Positions 1 through 10,649 are shown, numbered from the stretch's first letter. The stretch: DNA of 64,000 nt from Druceiella hillmani (GCA_039881145.1 JAYKKI010000038.1:1147001-1211000), one strand, 5' to 3'. Program-made: numbers and translations. The notes: generated by a model not told the origin, from the letters alone.

Positions 1-2
1 AA

Positions 3-467
3 CAATATGGACATATCAAAGCTTATTGTCGCCGACAACCTAAATGTATCAAATGCGCTGGTGACCACCTCTCCATTGACTGCCCAAGGAAAACTAGGTC
101 CGACCAAGTCAAGTGTATACTCTGCGATGGTAACCATCCTGCAAATTACAAAGGCTATGGAGTCTATCGAGAGCTTCAAAATCTGAAATTCCCAAAAGCA
201 CCAGATCGTAGATTCAGGAATAAAAATCAGTTTGATAAAACAGAAAGTCATGAACAAGAAACACTAACGGCTCATAAAGAGAACTCTCAGAATACCATAC
301 GACAAACATATAGAGACGTATTAACCAAAGGACATCAACTTCCACAAAATAGCGACATACGTACAAATTATATGCATGAACTAATGGACTTATTGAAACA
401 AGTAATGCAGCAATTGACTACATTGACAAACCTAATAATAGCACTCACGACGAATTTCTCAAAATAG
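3..467 (+). CDS. Jockey Gag-like protein, C-terminal part (CCHC zinc knuckles)
   Basis: Reading frame 3 is open from the window edge to a TAG at 465-467. It starts QYGHIKAYCRRQPKC and contains a Cx2Cx3Hx4C knuckle (CIKCAGDHLSIDC). A second knuckle begins CILCDGNHPANYKGY, where the usual last ligand (C after NYKG) is replaced by Y. The KAYC segment is the end of a further knuckle cut by the window. In Jockey-clade ORF1 proteins these knuckles bind element RNA and sit near the C-terminus, followed by a polar tail, as here. The stop lies just before the ORF2 homology (about 473), so the two frames overlap or abut. The missing ligand suggests decay. Confidence 0.85.
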   Translation, partial: QYGHIKAYCRRQPKCIKCAGDHLSIDCPRKTRSDQVKCILCDGNHPANYKGYGVYRELQNLKFPKAPDRRFRNKNQFDKTESHEQETLTAHKENSQNTIRQTYRDVLTKGHQLPQNSDIRTNYMHELMDLLKQVMQQLTTLTNLIIALTTNFSK

Positions 468-472
468 ATTGC

Positions 473-1205
473 TTAAAAATAGCTCTATGGAATTCCAATG
501 GGCTGCACAACCTTGAGGTTCAATCGTATTTGCAGACACATAATATTGATATCTTGCTAGTCTCTGAAACCCACTTTACAAAAAAGAGTTATTTCCAAAT
601 ACAAAACTATAAGACTTATCACACAATGCACCCTGATGGAACGGCACATGGGGGGAGTGCAATAATTATAAAAAATAATATTACGCATTACGAAACAGTA
701 CAATATTGGACTGAAGAGATCCAAGCAACAAATGTGCGAATCGAAGACTGGGTAGGATCTTCTGTAATATCGGCTGTCTACAGCCCACCGAAACATAAAC
801 TTAAGGAAGCAGATTATGTAAGGTTTCTCGCCACACTGGGCCACCGATTCGTCGCTGGTGGAGATTATAATGCGAAACATCATTACTGGGGCTCGCGTAC
901 AGTAACAACAAAGGGACGGCAAACTAAATCTTAATGTTGTCTCGCCTGGGCAACCCACTTACTGGCCCACTAGAACTAGCCTAGATTTGTTTTCTGATCA
1001 TTCACCTGTAGAAATGACCCTCAAAAGGTCCATCACATTAGCTCCAGAACCATGTAAGCTGCACACACGCAAAACTGACTGGGATCTCTTTAGGCAATTA
1101 ATGGCTCAATGCCTGGACGAGTCACTACCTATGAAAACAGAAGAGAACATAATGGAAGCTGTTGAACACCTCAACTATTGTGTACAAAGGTCTGCCTGGG
1201 CTGCT
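473..1205 (+). pseudogene. Jockey ORF2 endonuclease domain, internally deleted and frameshifted
   Basis: The frame starting at 473 reads LKIALWNSNG and continues through ILLVSETHF and AGGDYNAKHHYWGS to a stop at 932-934. These are the metal-binding and catalytic blocks of an APE-like endonuclease, which nicks the genomic target for target-primed reverse transcription. Homology continues in another frame from about 930 (LNVVSPGQPTYWPT, then SLDLFSDHSPVEM) up to about 1205. The SDHSPV block carries the final catalytic Asp-His. Compared with usual Jockey endonucleases, the stretches between KGRQ and NVVSPGQ, between YWP and the SDHSP region, and between the endonuclease and the RT are shortened or missing. 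The deletions make this copy unable to encode an active endonuclease. An ATG at 530 lies inside the domain and is not a real start. Confidence 0.88.
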
Positions 1206-1207
1206 AC

Positions 1208-2653
1208 CCCAATTTCGAATCGAATTTCACTAAGAGAGAAATAAAAGCTGTTATTGATACACTTGTTATCAACAAGGCACCTGGCTATGACCTAATAACT
1301 GCCAAAATTCTAAGAGAGCTCCCAGAGGAAGGAAGTTCATTCCTCACAATCCTGTACAATGCATTCGTACGTACGTATTCGATTCCTCCCCAGTGGAAAG
1401 TGGCCCAAATAATAATGGTCCCCAAGCATGGCAAAAATGCTGTTGATGTGAAATATTACAGATCTATTAGCTTGCTACCAATTACTTCCAAGGTTATGGA
1501 AATTTTATTTCTGCGAAGATTAATGCCATATATCTATGATAATAATCTACTGCCTGATCACCAGTTTGGCTTTTGTCAGAGACATGGAACCATTGAGCAG
1601 GTCCATCGATTGGTCAAAAATATCCATAATGCCTTTGAGTCAAACCAATATAGTTCTGCATCTTTCTTGGACATATCCCAGGCATTTGATCGGGTATGGC
1701 ACGAGGGACTGCTGTTTAAAATTAAAAAGAACCTATCCATAAATTACTACAACTTCATGAGATCATATCTACACAACAGACAGTTCTACGTTAAACAGGG
1801 AACTGAAACTACGTCTCTCTACCCGATCCAAGCAGGAGTTCCCCAGGGAAGTGTTATGGGCCCAATACTGTACCTGCTTTACACAGCTGACCTCTCAGTC
1901 ACAGAAGGTGTTGTTACGGGCACTTTTGCTGATGACACAGCAATTCTCGCAGCAAATTACCGACCAGACATAGCCTCACAAAAACTCCAAACACGCCTTG
2001 ACCAAATATCACAGTGGCTGCAAGATTGGCGAATCAAAGTTAACGAAATCAAATCAATACAAATTACTTTTACTACTAAACGAGATACGTGTCCGGCAGT
2101 AAACCTAAATGGAGTACAGTTACCGCAAGCCGATTACGCAAAATACCTTGGCGTGTATCTCGACAGACGTCTGACATGGTCCAAACACATCCTGGCCAAA
2201 CGGTGTGCAGCGGGCCAAAAAGTGCAAAACATGTACTGGCTCCTTAACAAAAACTCTCAATTGTCACTCGAAAATAAACTATTAATTTATAAATGCACGA
2301 TCAAGCCTATATGGACTTATGGTGTACAACTGTGGGGAACCGCGGCAAAATCAAATATTGAAATACTACAAAGGTTTCAATCAAAAACGCTAAGAATGAT
2401 AGCTGGTACACCCTGGTATGTCACAAACAACAGACTCCATTTGGAGCTTGGCATAAAATTGGTCCAAGAAGAAATCTCAGAGATGATACAGACATACAGA
2501 GACCGAATCGCTAATCATCCCAATCCACTGGCTATAAACCTGATGAACCCAATAACGGCACCCGGAAGGCTTAAGAAAAAACTTCCCCAAGATCTTATAA
2601 AGGGGCAAAATGAAATGAGTTCAAAAGGACAAACTCAGTACAAGACATGCTAA
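1208..2653 (+). pseudogene. Jockey ORF2 reverse transcriptase, long open remnant
   Basis: This open frame of about 480 codons starts in the linker before the RT (SNFTKREIKAVIDTL) and carries the RT blocks in order: KAPGYDLITAKIL, QWKVAQIIMVPKHGK, YYRSISLLPITSKVME, DHQFGFCQRHGTIEQVH, the first catalytic Asp in QAFDRVWH (Asp codon 1688-1690), AGVPQGSVMGPILY, and FADDTA (Asp codons 1931-1936). The thumb and C-terminal region end near PGRLKKKL. RPIS has become RSIS (Pro to Ser), and FGFR is FGFC. The RT copies element RNA at the nicked target. It is joined to the endonuclease part only through a frame change near 1205, so it is an orphaned domain rather than a functional gene. A Met at 1178 is out of the homologous context. 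Confidence 0.92.
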
Positions 2654-2692
2654 CATACGCACCAATTGCTGAATGTCTGAAATGACAAATTG

Positions 2693-2709
2693 AAAAAAAA
2701 AAAAAAAAA
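2693..2709 (+). other. Poly-A tail of the Jockey element
   Basis: A run of 17 A follows about 40 bases after the ORF2 stop, as expected for the 3' end of a Jockey element inserted by target-primed reverse transcription. Confidence 0.75.
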
Positions 2710-3731
2710 TTTCGTTTATGGTTTTTTTTTATATATTTTGTATACCCATGATGTTTTCTTCACATTATATTTTTTTTAATTAAAATAAAATGAAGGACTA
2801 CGTTTGTGAAAGAAAAAAACTCTCAAGCACGAGTTGAACTCGAACGCGAGGTTTCTGTACAAATTTCATTCCATAGGCATTATGAACATTTAATAGTATT
2901 CTTTTTAAAATATTTAAAAAATTTTCATTGTTTCAAATTTTAAAAGATAATATATCGCCTACTATATCTGTCACAGGCGCATATTTAAAGAAGAAAATTA
3001 TGTGATATAACAACAAATTAACATTTTCGGAATTGTTTCTTTACTCGTTTTACGAGACCTTGCTTTAAAAAAAAATTCATAAATCTGTGTTAACGTGAAA
3101 ACCTTATAGGTTTCTATTTGTTTGTATTAATTTCAAGTTAATACCTGCACGCGTTTGTGAGAAAATGGATATTGACAGACAGACAGACAGGCGGACAACG
3201 AAATTATCCCAATAAGGGTTACTTTTTTCCAAAAAAAACCTTCATCAATCAAACAAAAGCCTTCACCAATATAACTTTACTATCACCTAACCCGTAAAAT
3301 TCGATGTGGGCGGCTAGTTCACTTACATACTAAATAAACTATACAGCGATCCTTAATATGTTGACTTAATGCGATGAGTATATCTCACCGACGATCAGGC
3401 TCTCGTAAAACAAAAATCGATAATACTACTATAACATGTACTGTTATACGAGATACGACGTTTGGGTTTTAAAAAAAAGATATTTATTTAATTGACACAA
3501 TTATTCATTTGACTTTTATTACTAAATTTAAATTATAAAATAGTTATTAACCGTTAGGCAGTTTCGACCGTCTAGTTAGGATGCCCGCATACTACTGACG
3601 CTCCTGGTCTGGTCTGAGCGTCTGTTATTGTTGTTCATTGCCTCTTGGATACTGACAGCCAGAGTGTATAAGTTTAGCTTGGATGCTGAAAGTGCAAGTA
3701 GGTAAGGTGGTCATTAGCATTAACCTGTACT
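2710..3731. other. No gene seen; possible LINE 3'-tail fragment at about 3140-3236
   Basis: This is AT-rich sequence without a convincing ORF. At 3172-3192 there is a short (ACAG)n run followed by GGCGGACAACGAA and AAGGGTTACTTTTTT. This order resembles a 3'-terminal motif often seen at the ends of insect non-LTR elements (recognised from memory, low confidence). Nothing else is supported. Confidence 0.35.
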
Positions 3732-3990
3732 GAGGAGGAAGGAAGGGTGTAACAGCCCCCTCTCCCGAAAAGGTATAAAATATGGGGTAGTTTTTGAAGT
3801 TTATATAAGATGTATAGAATTCACGTGATGTGTCTAAGACGAAGTAAGTCGGATGTCTTCTACGGGTTCTGTATCGTTGTTTACCTCTGGGTTATTTCTT
3901 GGTGCTCATTTAAAATAGTTTTGGAGACTGCCGCCATATTGCAAAACACAATATAATTTAAGACTAACTGTACTTATATGCTGTCATTAA
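3732..3990 (+). mobile_element. Polypurine tract followed by an LTR-like edge (fragment)
   Basis: A 16-base pure purine tract (3732-3747) runs directly into TGTAACAGCCCCC at 3748. This is the usual arrangement of a PPT and the 5' edge of a 3' LTR on the plus strand. A TATA-like box, TATAAAAT, lies at 3774, about 26 bases inside, as in the U3 region of an LTR. The right boundary and the partner LTR were not found, and the errantivirus that follows is on the opposite strand, so this edge belongs to a different element. The end coordinate is arbitrary. Confidence 0.4.
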
Positions 3991-4840
3991 TAATAATATT
4001 GAACGATACATCCCGTACTTTATTATATGCGGTCCTACGATAATTTTATCGATATTGCTTAAAAGAGATTGTGTAGATTTAGAAATTGTACTCAACTGAT
4101 CAAGGTCAATATTTTGCGACGAAATGGGAATACATTATATACATGTGTCTTTATTAAACTAAAATCGGACATTCGGATTGGTGAACTTATGTCAAAGGTA
4201 ATTTGTTTTAGTACGAGTTTGTTGTTTGAAAATACGCTTTACAATTCCTATTATATTTGTTTCATAAACTTCTTTGTTATTACAGACTATTGAAATTAAT
4301 TTTAATCGTGATTATAAATAAATCCGTCTATATTTATTAGTGGTTTCCAAATATCTTAATTTGCGTAAATTGTTTTAGTTTCGCTTGTTTCAGGTAATTC
4401 ACTTATCACTTTTGTCATTAGTTCATTCTCGCAATTATGGTTTGCACTGATGAAAACACTTTCACAACATCACATACATACGAGATTGATGGTTTATAGT
4501 TTTACACACTTTCAGATCGTCGAGTTGACAATAATGTCTTTGGTCATGGCGATATATTTGCTATTTTTATTTTAGGTTACAGTATCGAATTATTGCGGTG
4601 AATTAAAGTTTTACGGTGTTGGTAGTGGGATACTACGAAATAAATTAAATTCCATAGGGGATTCTAGTGAAATTTGTAATACAAAAACTAGTTTATTATT
4701 GGAAAAATACAACATAACCTTAGAAATACTTATAATAGTGTAAATTAAGTCAAGGTACAAGGTCAAGTTAACAGGTAATTCGATAATGGTAGGTAAATAT
4801 CTATAACTTTTGGCAAGCTCTCGGTATAGTTCAAGCGGTG

Positions 4841-5317
4841 TTATGACCGAAGGGTGGAGTACATTTGGCTGCTAAATAATATTGCATTTGTAAAGTCTTC
4901 CAATTTAAATGATAGAGACAGCAAGGTTATTTCTAAAGTGTTCAGAATATAATTTAATTTTGTTTCGACAATTAATTGATCCAATATGAGGGAATTATTC
5001 TTTATACTTTCCGAGAGTTCGTCGATAACAAAGTTTAATTCATCTTGATTATTTTTCAGTGATTGTATGATGTTATTGTAACATGATAATCCTGATGTCG
5101 TTACCAAAATATTTTCTGTCATTAGCGAGGCCACCCTTTTCATATTGTTTTGTACAACTTCGGCAGCACCATTCTATCTAATAGCATCAGCTTCATTGAA
5201 TGTTCCGAAGACATGTTTTAGTACGGTGCCTACTGCGCCAAACCAAGATGCGAATTTATATTTGTGTTCTAATAGGTCAGATAATGATTCATGTTCCTTA
5301 AGAATTTCATGGTACCT
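4841..5317 (-). pseudogene. Errantivirus Env fragment (fusion-subunit part)
   Basis: One minus-strand frame runs from 5317 to 4841 with a single TAG at about 5176. It shows a glycine-rich hydrophobic stretch (ASWFGAVGTVLKHVFG) that resembles the fusion-peptide region of errantivirus Env, followed by a helical, Asn- and Leu-rich region with ELSESIKNN and FKLEDFTNAI, which recur in this family. In the family, Env is a membrane fusion glycoprotein made from a spliced RNA. The receptor-binding N-terminal half and the C-terminal anchor are not recognisable here. The fragment is broken and lacks an upstream start. The family call is from pattern recognition only. Confidence 0.7.
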
Positions 5318-5439
5318 GACCATGACTCAGTGTGTTATCGTATTCGTAGATATTACTTATTCCACTTTGTTGACATATCAATTTTACCGTATTTAAAATT
5401 GCGTCCAAATAAATAAAGATGGAAGGTTTTACATCCGAA

Positions 5440-6410
5440 TAGGATTGCAAGTATGTTTTTCTCGGTTATGCTCAGGTTTCATTCTCCTTTATTTAATATG
5501 CATGACGCACAGGCTACGGATTTGTATTTTCCGATTGAACCTTGTGATATTGCGGTGCCAATAGCGTAGTCAGATACGTCACAGGTGAGAATAAATGGTT
5601 TAAAAGTATAGGCACTGAAGTAAGTTTATGTATCAAAGTATCAAAGACTAGTTTTTGTTAGTTTTTTTTTATTTAAATGGGGTATCCTTTTGCAGAAGAT
5701 TGGTTAAAAGTTTAGCTATTTTAGAAAATTCGGAAATAAATCTTCTGTAGTAAGAAATTAGGCCAGGGAAGATTTGATTCCTTTTGCGAATTTTGGGGAA
5801 TCGGGAATTGAAAAAGGTACGAAGCCTTTAATTTTATCGGGAATCGGTCTGACGCCTTCTTCTGATATGAAATGGCCAAGATACGCGACTTCTTGTCTCA
5901 GAAATTCACACTTGTCGGGTTGAAGCTTTAATTTATGTTCTCTTAAATTTTCAAAAACACTGTACATGTTATTAATACGAAATGCCAGGTGTGCGAATAT
6001 ATAACTATATCGTCGAGATATAGGAAACAGCCTGCCTTACAAACCAGATAAGGCCGCGTTCATAAAGCGTTGGAAAGTAACGGGGGTGTTTTTCAGTCCG
6101 AATGGCATTCTAGTGAATTGGGTACACTGGAACCTGCTTTTGGAGCATCTACTTTATTGATAGGAATTCTATGGAATCCGTATGCGTGATAAAAAGTGAA
6201 AAAATTCTTGCTATTACCAAGCCGATTAAGTATTTCAACGATTTGCGGAATGGGGTAGTTGTTACCTATCGTGACGCCGTTGAGTTTGCAGTAATCAATT
6301 ACGACTCACCATTGTCTTTCCCCGGAAACATCTAGCTTTTTGGGAACTACATAGATAGGTGAAGACCACGGAGATAGGGAATATTATGTTTTGTTTCAGC
6401 ATTTGATTGA
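5440..6410 (-). pseudogene. Gypsy reverse transcriptase and RNase H remnant
   Basis: Minus-strand translation (changing frame several times) shows SPWSSPIYVVPKK, then YPIPQIVEILNRLG, then the element of RT ending QPDKCEFLRQEVAYLGHFIS and GVRPIPDKI (5758-5967), then FSKIAKLLTNLLQKDTPFK, then an RNase H start FILTCDVSDYAIGTAISQG with its catalytic Asp. This is the Ty3/Gypsy order. The segment that should hold the YxDD catalytic pair, between the FGLKN-like block (about 6090) and the CEFL block, is shifted or stop-containing. RNase H is cut after about 45 residues, at the point where the integrase should follow. RT and RNase H make element cDNA in Gag particles. This copy cannot. Confidence 0.88.
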
Positions 6411-6691
6411 TTTGTTATGAATTTCAGGAAATCTTCGTTTTTGTATGTACTGGAAAATCGAAGGACGTCTTGATTTCATGTTATATGGCGTTCTTGTTGG
6501 TCAACTTATCTCCAAGAATATAAAAGATGTCTGAAAAGTTCGCGCATATATCATAAAGAGTATTATCTAAGTTGGTCGAGAAAAGTCTAAATGCTAGTTA
6601 GGGAGTTATAACTTTAGATAGGAACGTTATTGCATGATTCAGTCGGTTCAGTAAGATTTAGGGAATCAAGTGATATTTGTTAGCATTAAAA

Positions 6692-7200
6692 TCAGGTTTG
6701 CTTTAATAGATACAGAATGTTCAGATGTGTGTAACAGTGATATATTATTTCAGGTACTGTGCATTCTGTAATATTTCTTGGCGGAATTATGTAAGTTGGC
6801 TCAGAAAAATTTAGTTTTAGATTTGAATTTTTTATTTTCAGAATACTGCGCGTGTTGTCAATTTTGCAGTCGAAACATTTTAATCGATCATTATCTATGA
6901 CACCATCATAAGGTAAATTTATCTCCTTTATAATATGTAATTTATAGTGTATGAATTTAGGCGGTTGTGTGTCTGTTGATAATTTTTCAGTTGAAAATGA
7001 CCTAGCATTGAGGTGCATTCGTTTACGGGGCTATACCTTTAAGTATAGTGGGTTTGTTTTTTAGAAAATAAATAGGCTTATAGAAGAGCCCGAATCCACT
7101 AATAGGATCAATGGGATATCAGAAAAGGGACTATTTATAAGGACGTGTGGTAGGGATTTATTTGTTGGATTAGTGATCTTGAAAACATCAACTGACTTCG
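6692..7200 (-). pseudogene. Gypsy aspartic protease and downstream linker
   Basis: On the minus strand, around 7086-7110, the frame reads PLILLVDSGSSISL, which contains the D-[ST]-G catalytic motif of retroelement aspartic proteases. Downstream, an open frame (7018 to 6692) reads KEINLPYDGVIDNDRLKC, similar to the second conserved part of Gypsy proteases (LPYDGIxGxDFL-like), and then a tail with IPPRNITE. The retroviral-type protease works as a dimer and cuts Gag-Pol. A frame break separates the two halves near 7030. It sits between Gag with its repeat and RT, as expected. Confidence 0.75.
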
Positions 7201-7268
7201 ATAATTCTTCAGTTTATTTCATACGATGCCTCCTTAATACGGGCGTTGATATATTTGAATTTGATACC

Positions 7269-7609
7269 GGTTTTGAATGGATTTAACTAGATACCTTGCA
7301 TGTAGTAAGGCTTTGAATTTATTAAGCTAGATTCCTTACGCATGACAGGCTTTGAATTGGTTAAACTAGATACCTTGCATGTGGCAGGCTTTGAATTTAT
7401 TAAGCTAAATTCCTTGTATCTAGCAGGCTTTGTATTGGTTTAAGTAGATGCCTTGCATGTAGCAGGTTTTTAATTTATTAAGCTAGATTCCTTGCATGTA
7501 GCAGGCTTTGAATTAGTTAAATTTCATACCTTGCTTGTAGCAGGTTTTGAATTTATTAAGCTAGATTCTTTGTATGTAGCAGGCTTTGACTTGATTAAAC
7601 TAGATACCG
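7269..7609 (-). repeat. 39-bp coding minisatellite inside the errantivirus, alternating A and B units
   Basis: About 8.7 tandem units of 39 bp (first unit 40 bp; unit starts at 7309, 7348, 7387 and so on, to 7582) lie between Gag and protease. Read on the minus strand, each unit gives 13 residues, alternating VSSLxNSKPATCK (A) and ESSLINSKPATCK (B), so the true higher-order period is 78 bp. Two units carry stop codons. Units of the same type resemble each other more than their neighbours, so the array probably grew by duplication of the dimer. Because the unit length is a multiple of three, it would have kept the Gag-Pol frame. Confidence 0.85.
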
Positions 7610-7763
7610 TGGTAGTGGGATCAAAAGTCGTGTCGAATTTTCTTGGGGTGCGTCTCGCACGATACGAGACAGCTAACAATATAAATTATCATTACCGTCA
7701 ACCTCGTCATATGATTCTTTTATATTTAGGCGTTTATTGACAAAGTTAACTCGATTATTTTGG

Positions 7764-8560
7764 TTAAGTCTGAAACCGCATGTGGAAGGTCGGGTGTTGG
7801 TATTTATTATTATTAGAATCACATTTTCTGCAATTTTCTATGGAATGCCCAGGATTTTTGCAATATATACATAATGCCTTGTTCGAATTATAATTGTTTT
7901 GTGGAAAATTGATCAAAGGGTATTTTCTGGAAAAATCTTGTTTTCTTCTGTTGTTCCGTAGATGCAAGATGTCAATGTGTGGACTGTGTAAGTTTTTTGT
8001 TGTGATACTCATTATATTCTCTTCAGAAATTGCAAAATTTATTGCTTCATTTAGAGTTTTTGAATTTCTGTATCGAAAATGATGGATATTTTACTATTTA
8101 AACCAATAATGAAGGTGTGTATGGCTAAATCCTTCATAGCTGCAATGCAACCGGCTAATACACCTTGCTTTTTCGTTGGTATGGATATATTAATTGTATC
8201 AAAAATTTAGCTAGGTATGTTTCTATCTTTAACAAGAATTGATTTACTGTTTCATTGTAATTTTGTTTTCATTCCTGTAAGTTGAAAAGGAGGTGAATGT
8301 AGTTTTTTCTTTCTCTGGACTGAATTTTAAGAAAATCTTCTAGCATGGGCCAATCGTCAAATTCCTTACTACAGCAGACTGTCTCCGCCCGGCCCTTTAA
8401 ACGACTTAATAGGTATTTAAAAATAATTTCTATCACGTGTTAGCTAAGTTTACTGTGTTCCTACAGTTGTTAATACCGGGATTTAATTTTATGCGGTTTC
8501 CGTCGAATGAGCTGATCAATTTGATCAGAACAATGAGTTAGGTTAGGTTCTTCTGGTTTA
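7764..8560 (-). pseudogene. Errantivirus Gag remnant with CCHC knuckle
   Basis: Minus-strand frames give, in order, EFDDWPMLEDFLKIQ (about 8350), NETVNQFLLKIETYLAKFLI, HTFIIGLNSKIS, NSKTLNEAINFAISEEN and finally a knuckle, CIYCKNPGHSIENC (Cx2Cx4Hx4C), in the ORF 8012 to 7764. This is the capsid-like helical domain and nucleocapsid of a Gypsy Gag, which packages the RNA. At least two frame changes (about 8080 and 8270) and several stops interrupt it. The TA microsatellite at 8637-8805 lies just upstream of it. Confidence 0.8.
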
Positions 8561-8636
8561 TACATCGTTTCAATTGATAATTTACGAATTACAAATACCT
8601 ACAGACAATTGACTTAACTACAGAGTAGGAGTTAAG

Positions 8637-8806
<170 letters not shown>

Positions 8807-8869
8807 TAATGTATTACAATTATATATTACCAAAGATTCATAGTAACGAGTACAGGATGCTTATTTTAA

Positions 8870-9140
8870 ATAACATTCCGTTCGTCTGGATGCGATAAGG
8901 CGATGCGACGCTGACGTTGCTTCACGAAGCGGCGAGTAGATACGAGCTGTGATACTCGTTGTTGTGACGCCTGAGCTCGGGGCGTTGTGAAGGCTGTGTG
9001 CTGATTCTTGTTGCTACGTCCGGATTTAAGGCATTATGCAGATTATGTGATAATGATTATCTGCAAGCCGAGGACACAGTGTAGTATCGTTTTCTTGGAA
9101 TATTGGAGCTGCTGTCGTACCTGTAGCTACTTTATCCCTT
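8870..9140. other. GC-richer island, no gene identified
   Basis: Between the microsatellite and ordinary AT-rich DNA is a stretch with many CG dinucleotides (for example GATGCGATAAGGCGATGCG and TGACGCCTGAGCTCGGGGCG). It could be the leader or LTR side of the minus-strand errantivirus, since it sits upstream of Gag, but no primer-binding site or LTR partner was recognised. Confidence 0.35.
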
Positions 9141-9464
9141 GAAGAAAAGCAGAAGTTAAATCATAAACTTGTTTAGAATGAAAAAACGTCTACATCCACT
9201 TGCTTTTAGTGTTGAATTGCTAATTATTCTCATTAATTTAATACAAGTATTATTAAAATGATCAATCATTAAACTGTACGTAAATTGAAATAAAAAAATA
9301 AAAGTTACGTTTTAATGAAATGGTTGAGATTTCAAAATTACTTTTATATATTACTAGGAATTTTAACCAAGTACAATATAATTATTTAGAAGCATTAGTT
9401 AATAAGGCAATTTTTTCATTTTAGCCTTTCAGATGTTACCGATATATATCTTATCGTTACATGA

Positions 9465-9816
9465 TTGTTTAAAATTTGGTTAAGCATGATTTTCAGCTCT
9501 GTCAATAAATCTTAAAATGTGTAACAATTTTTTGACGGTAATTAGGTGTAAAAACTATTAGAAAATGAAAGATTACATAAAATATTATTTATTGAAAACT
9601 AATTTCATCCTAAACATGTTGACTGCACAGACAAATCATTTTGTTTAAAATTTGGTTAAGCATGATTGTCAGCTCTGTCAATAAATCTTAAAATGTGTAA
9701 CAATTTTTTGACGGTAATTAAGTGTAAAAACTATTAGAAAATGAAAGATTACATAAAATATTATTTATTGAAAACTAATTTCATCCTAAACATGTTGACT
9801 GCACAGACAAATCATT
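9465..9816. repeat. Tandem duplication, 176 bp x 2
   Basis: Bases 9465-9640 and 9641-9816 are head-to-tail copies that differ at about two positions (TTTTCAG/TTGTCAG and TTAGGTG/TTAAGTG). No coding sense was seen. The near identity implies a recent duplication, or an assembly duplication. Confidence 0.97.
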
Positions 9817-9984
9817 TTTGTAACCTCTAATTAGTTAATTGAATCCTGGTCACGGTTGCTACGATTGTTTTATATTTCATATCTAACCATATTATATAGA
9901 GTTTTCTACCCATTTTCTAGCAGCTAATTTAAGTTTATAAATTTTCATATTAGCCGTTGAATTTATGATATCATTGGATACTTT

Positions 9985-10152
<168 letters not shown>

Positions 10153-10568
10153 ATCACCGATTTTTTTTTCTCTTAAATATTGTAACGCATACCCTCTAAT
10201 TCTTTTTATTGTACTAAAGGCTACTTTCGTGCAAAATTTCAATTTAATTCAGGATTCAGGATACTTTTTTTTTAAAGTATCTTTCTTGCAATTTGGGTAC
10301 AACTTTCTGTGTTCTTGTACACAACGTAACAAGAACAGTTTTTGTTCTTCTGCAGCAGTTATTAATCCATGAAAATCTTGCATGAGGTTCATGCCTCTAT
10401 CTGCTGTGTCATTGACTGCCTTCAAGTGCATAACTTTTTTTTTAGCTTCCTGAAGGGAAGGGATTTGTTCCCATGAAGAGACGTCTTCTTGGAGAAAAGC
10501 GTTATCAATTTTTAACCACGATAATAAATTTGTGCTCTTGATGGTCACGAAATCACTCAAACGTTTTC

Positions 10569-10649
10569 CTGAAACAATAAAAGAAATATATTAACAAAAT
10601 TATCACATTTTCTAATGATAAAATGAAAAAAAACCCTTATTCAACTCAC
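10569..10649 (-). other. Spliceosomal intron in the transposase gene (81 bp)
   Basis: On the minus strand the exon ends ...TAC G, followed by the donor GTGAGT (10649-10644), and the intron ends with a T-rich tract and TTTCAG (acceptor AG 10570-10569). Joining the exons keeps the frame: SAFLYG is completed across the splice into KRLSDFVTIK. Without splicing the frame stops soon after the donor. The good donor and acceptor and the frame rescue support a real intron. Confidence 0.75.

Larger units (their letters stand above)
1..2709 (+). mobile_element. Jockey-clade non-LTR retrotransposon, 5' end outside window
   Basis: Gag zinc knuckles, then an apurinic-like endonuclease, then reverse transcriptase, then a poly-A run follow in Jockey order on the plus strand. 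The element enters from beyond the window start, so its 5' end and target-site duplication cannot be judged. Gag and ORF2 are nearly contiguous. The endonuclease part has lost several blocks and changes frame at least twice, while the RT part is open for about 480 codons. The copy is therefore dead but fairly young. Assignment rests on the ORF2 start (residues LKIALWNSNG), the HPDGTAHGGSAI block and the RT motifs. Confidence 0.93.
4841..8560 (-). mobile_element. Ty3/Gypsy errantivirus-type element, decayed, integrase deleted
   Basis: On the minus strand the order is Gag (8560 to 7764), a coding minisatellite (7609 to 7269), protease (about 7200), RT and RNase H (6410 to 5440), then an Env fragment (5317 to 4841). 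This is the order of insect errantiviruses (Gypsy elements with an envelope gene). Only about 120 bases separate RNase H from the middle of Env, so the integrase and the N-terminal half of Env have been deleted. All domains have stops or frameshifts. No LTR pair was recognised. The GC-rich stretch at about 8870-9140, upstream of Gag, may be leader sequence but did not match any low-coordinate segment. Confidence 0.85.
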
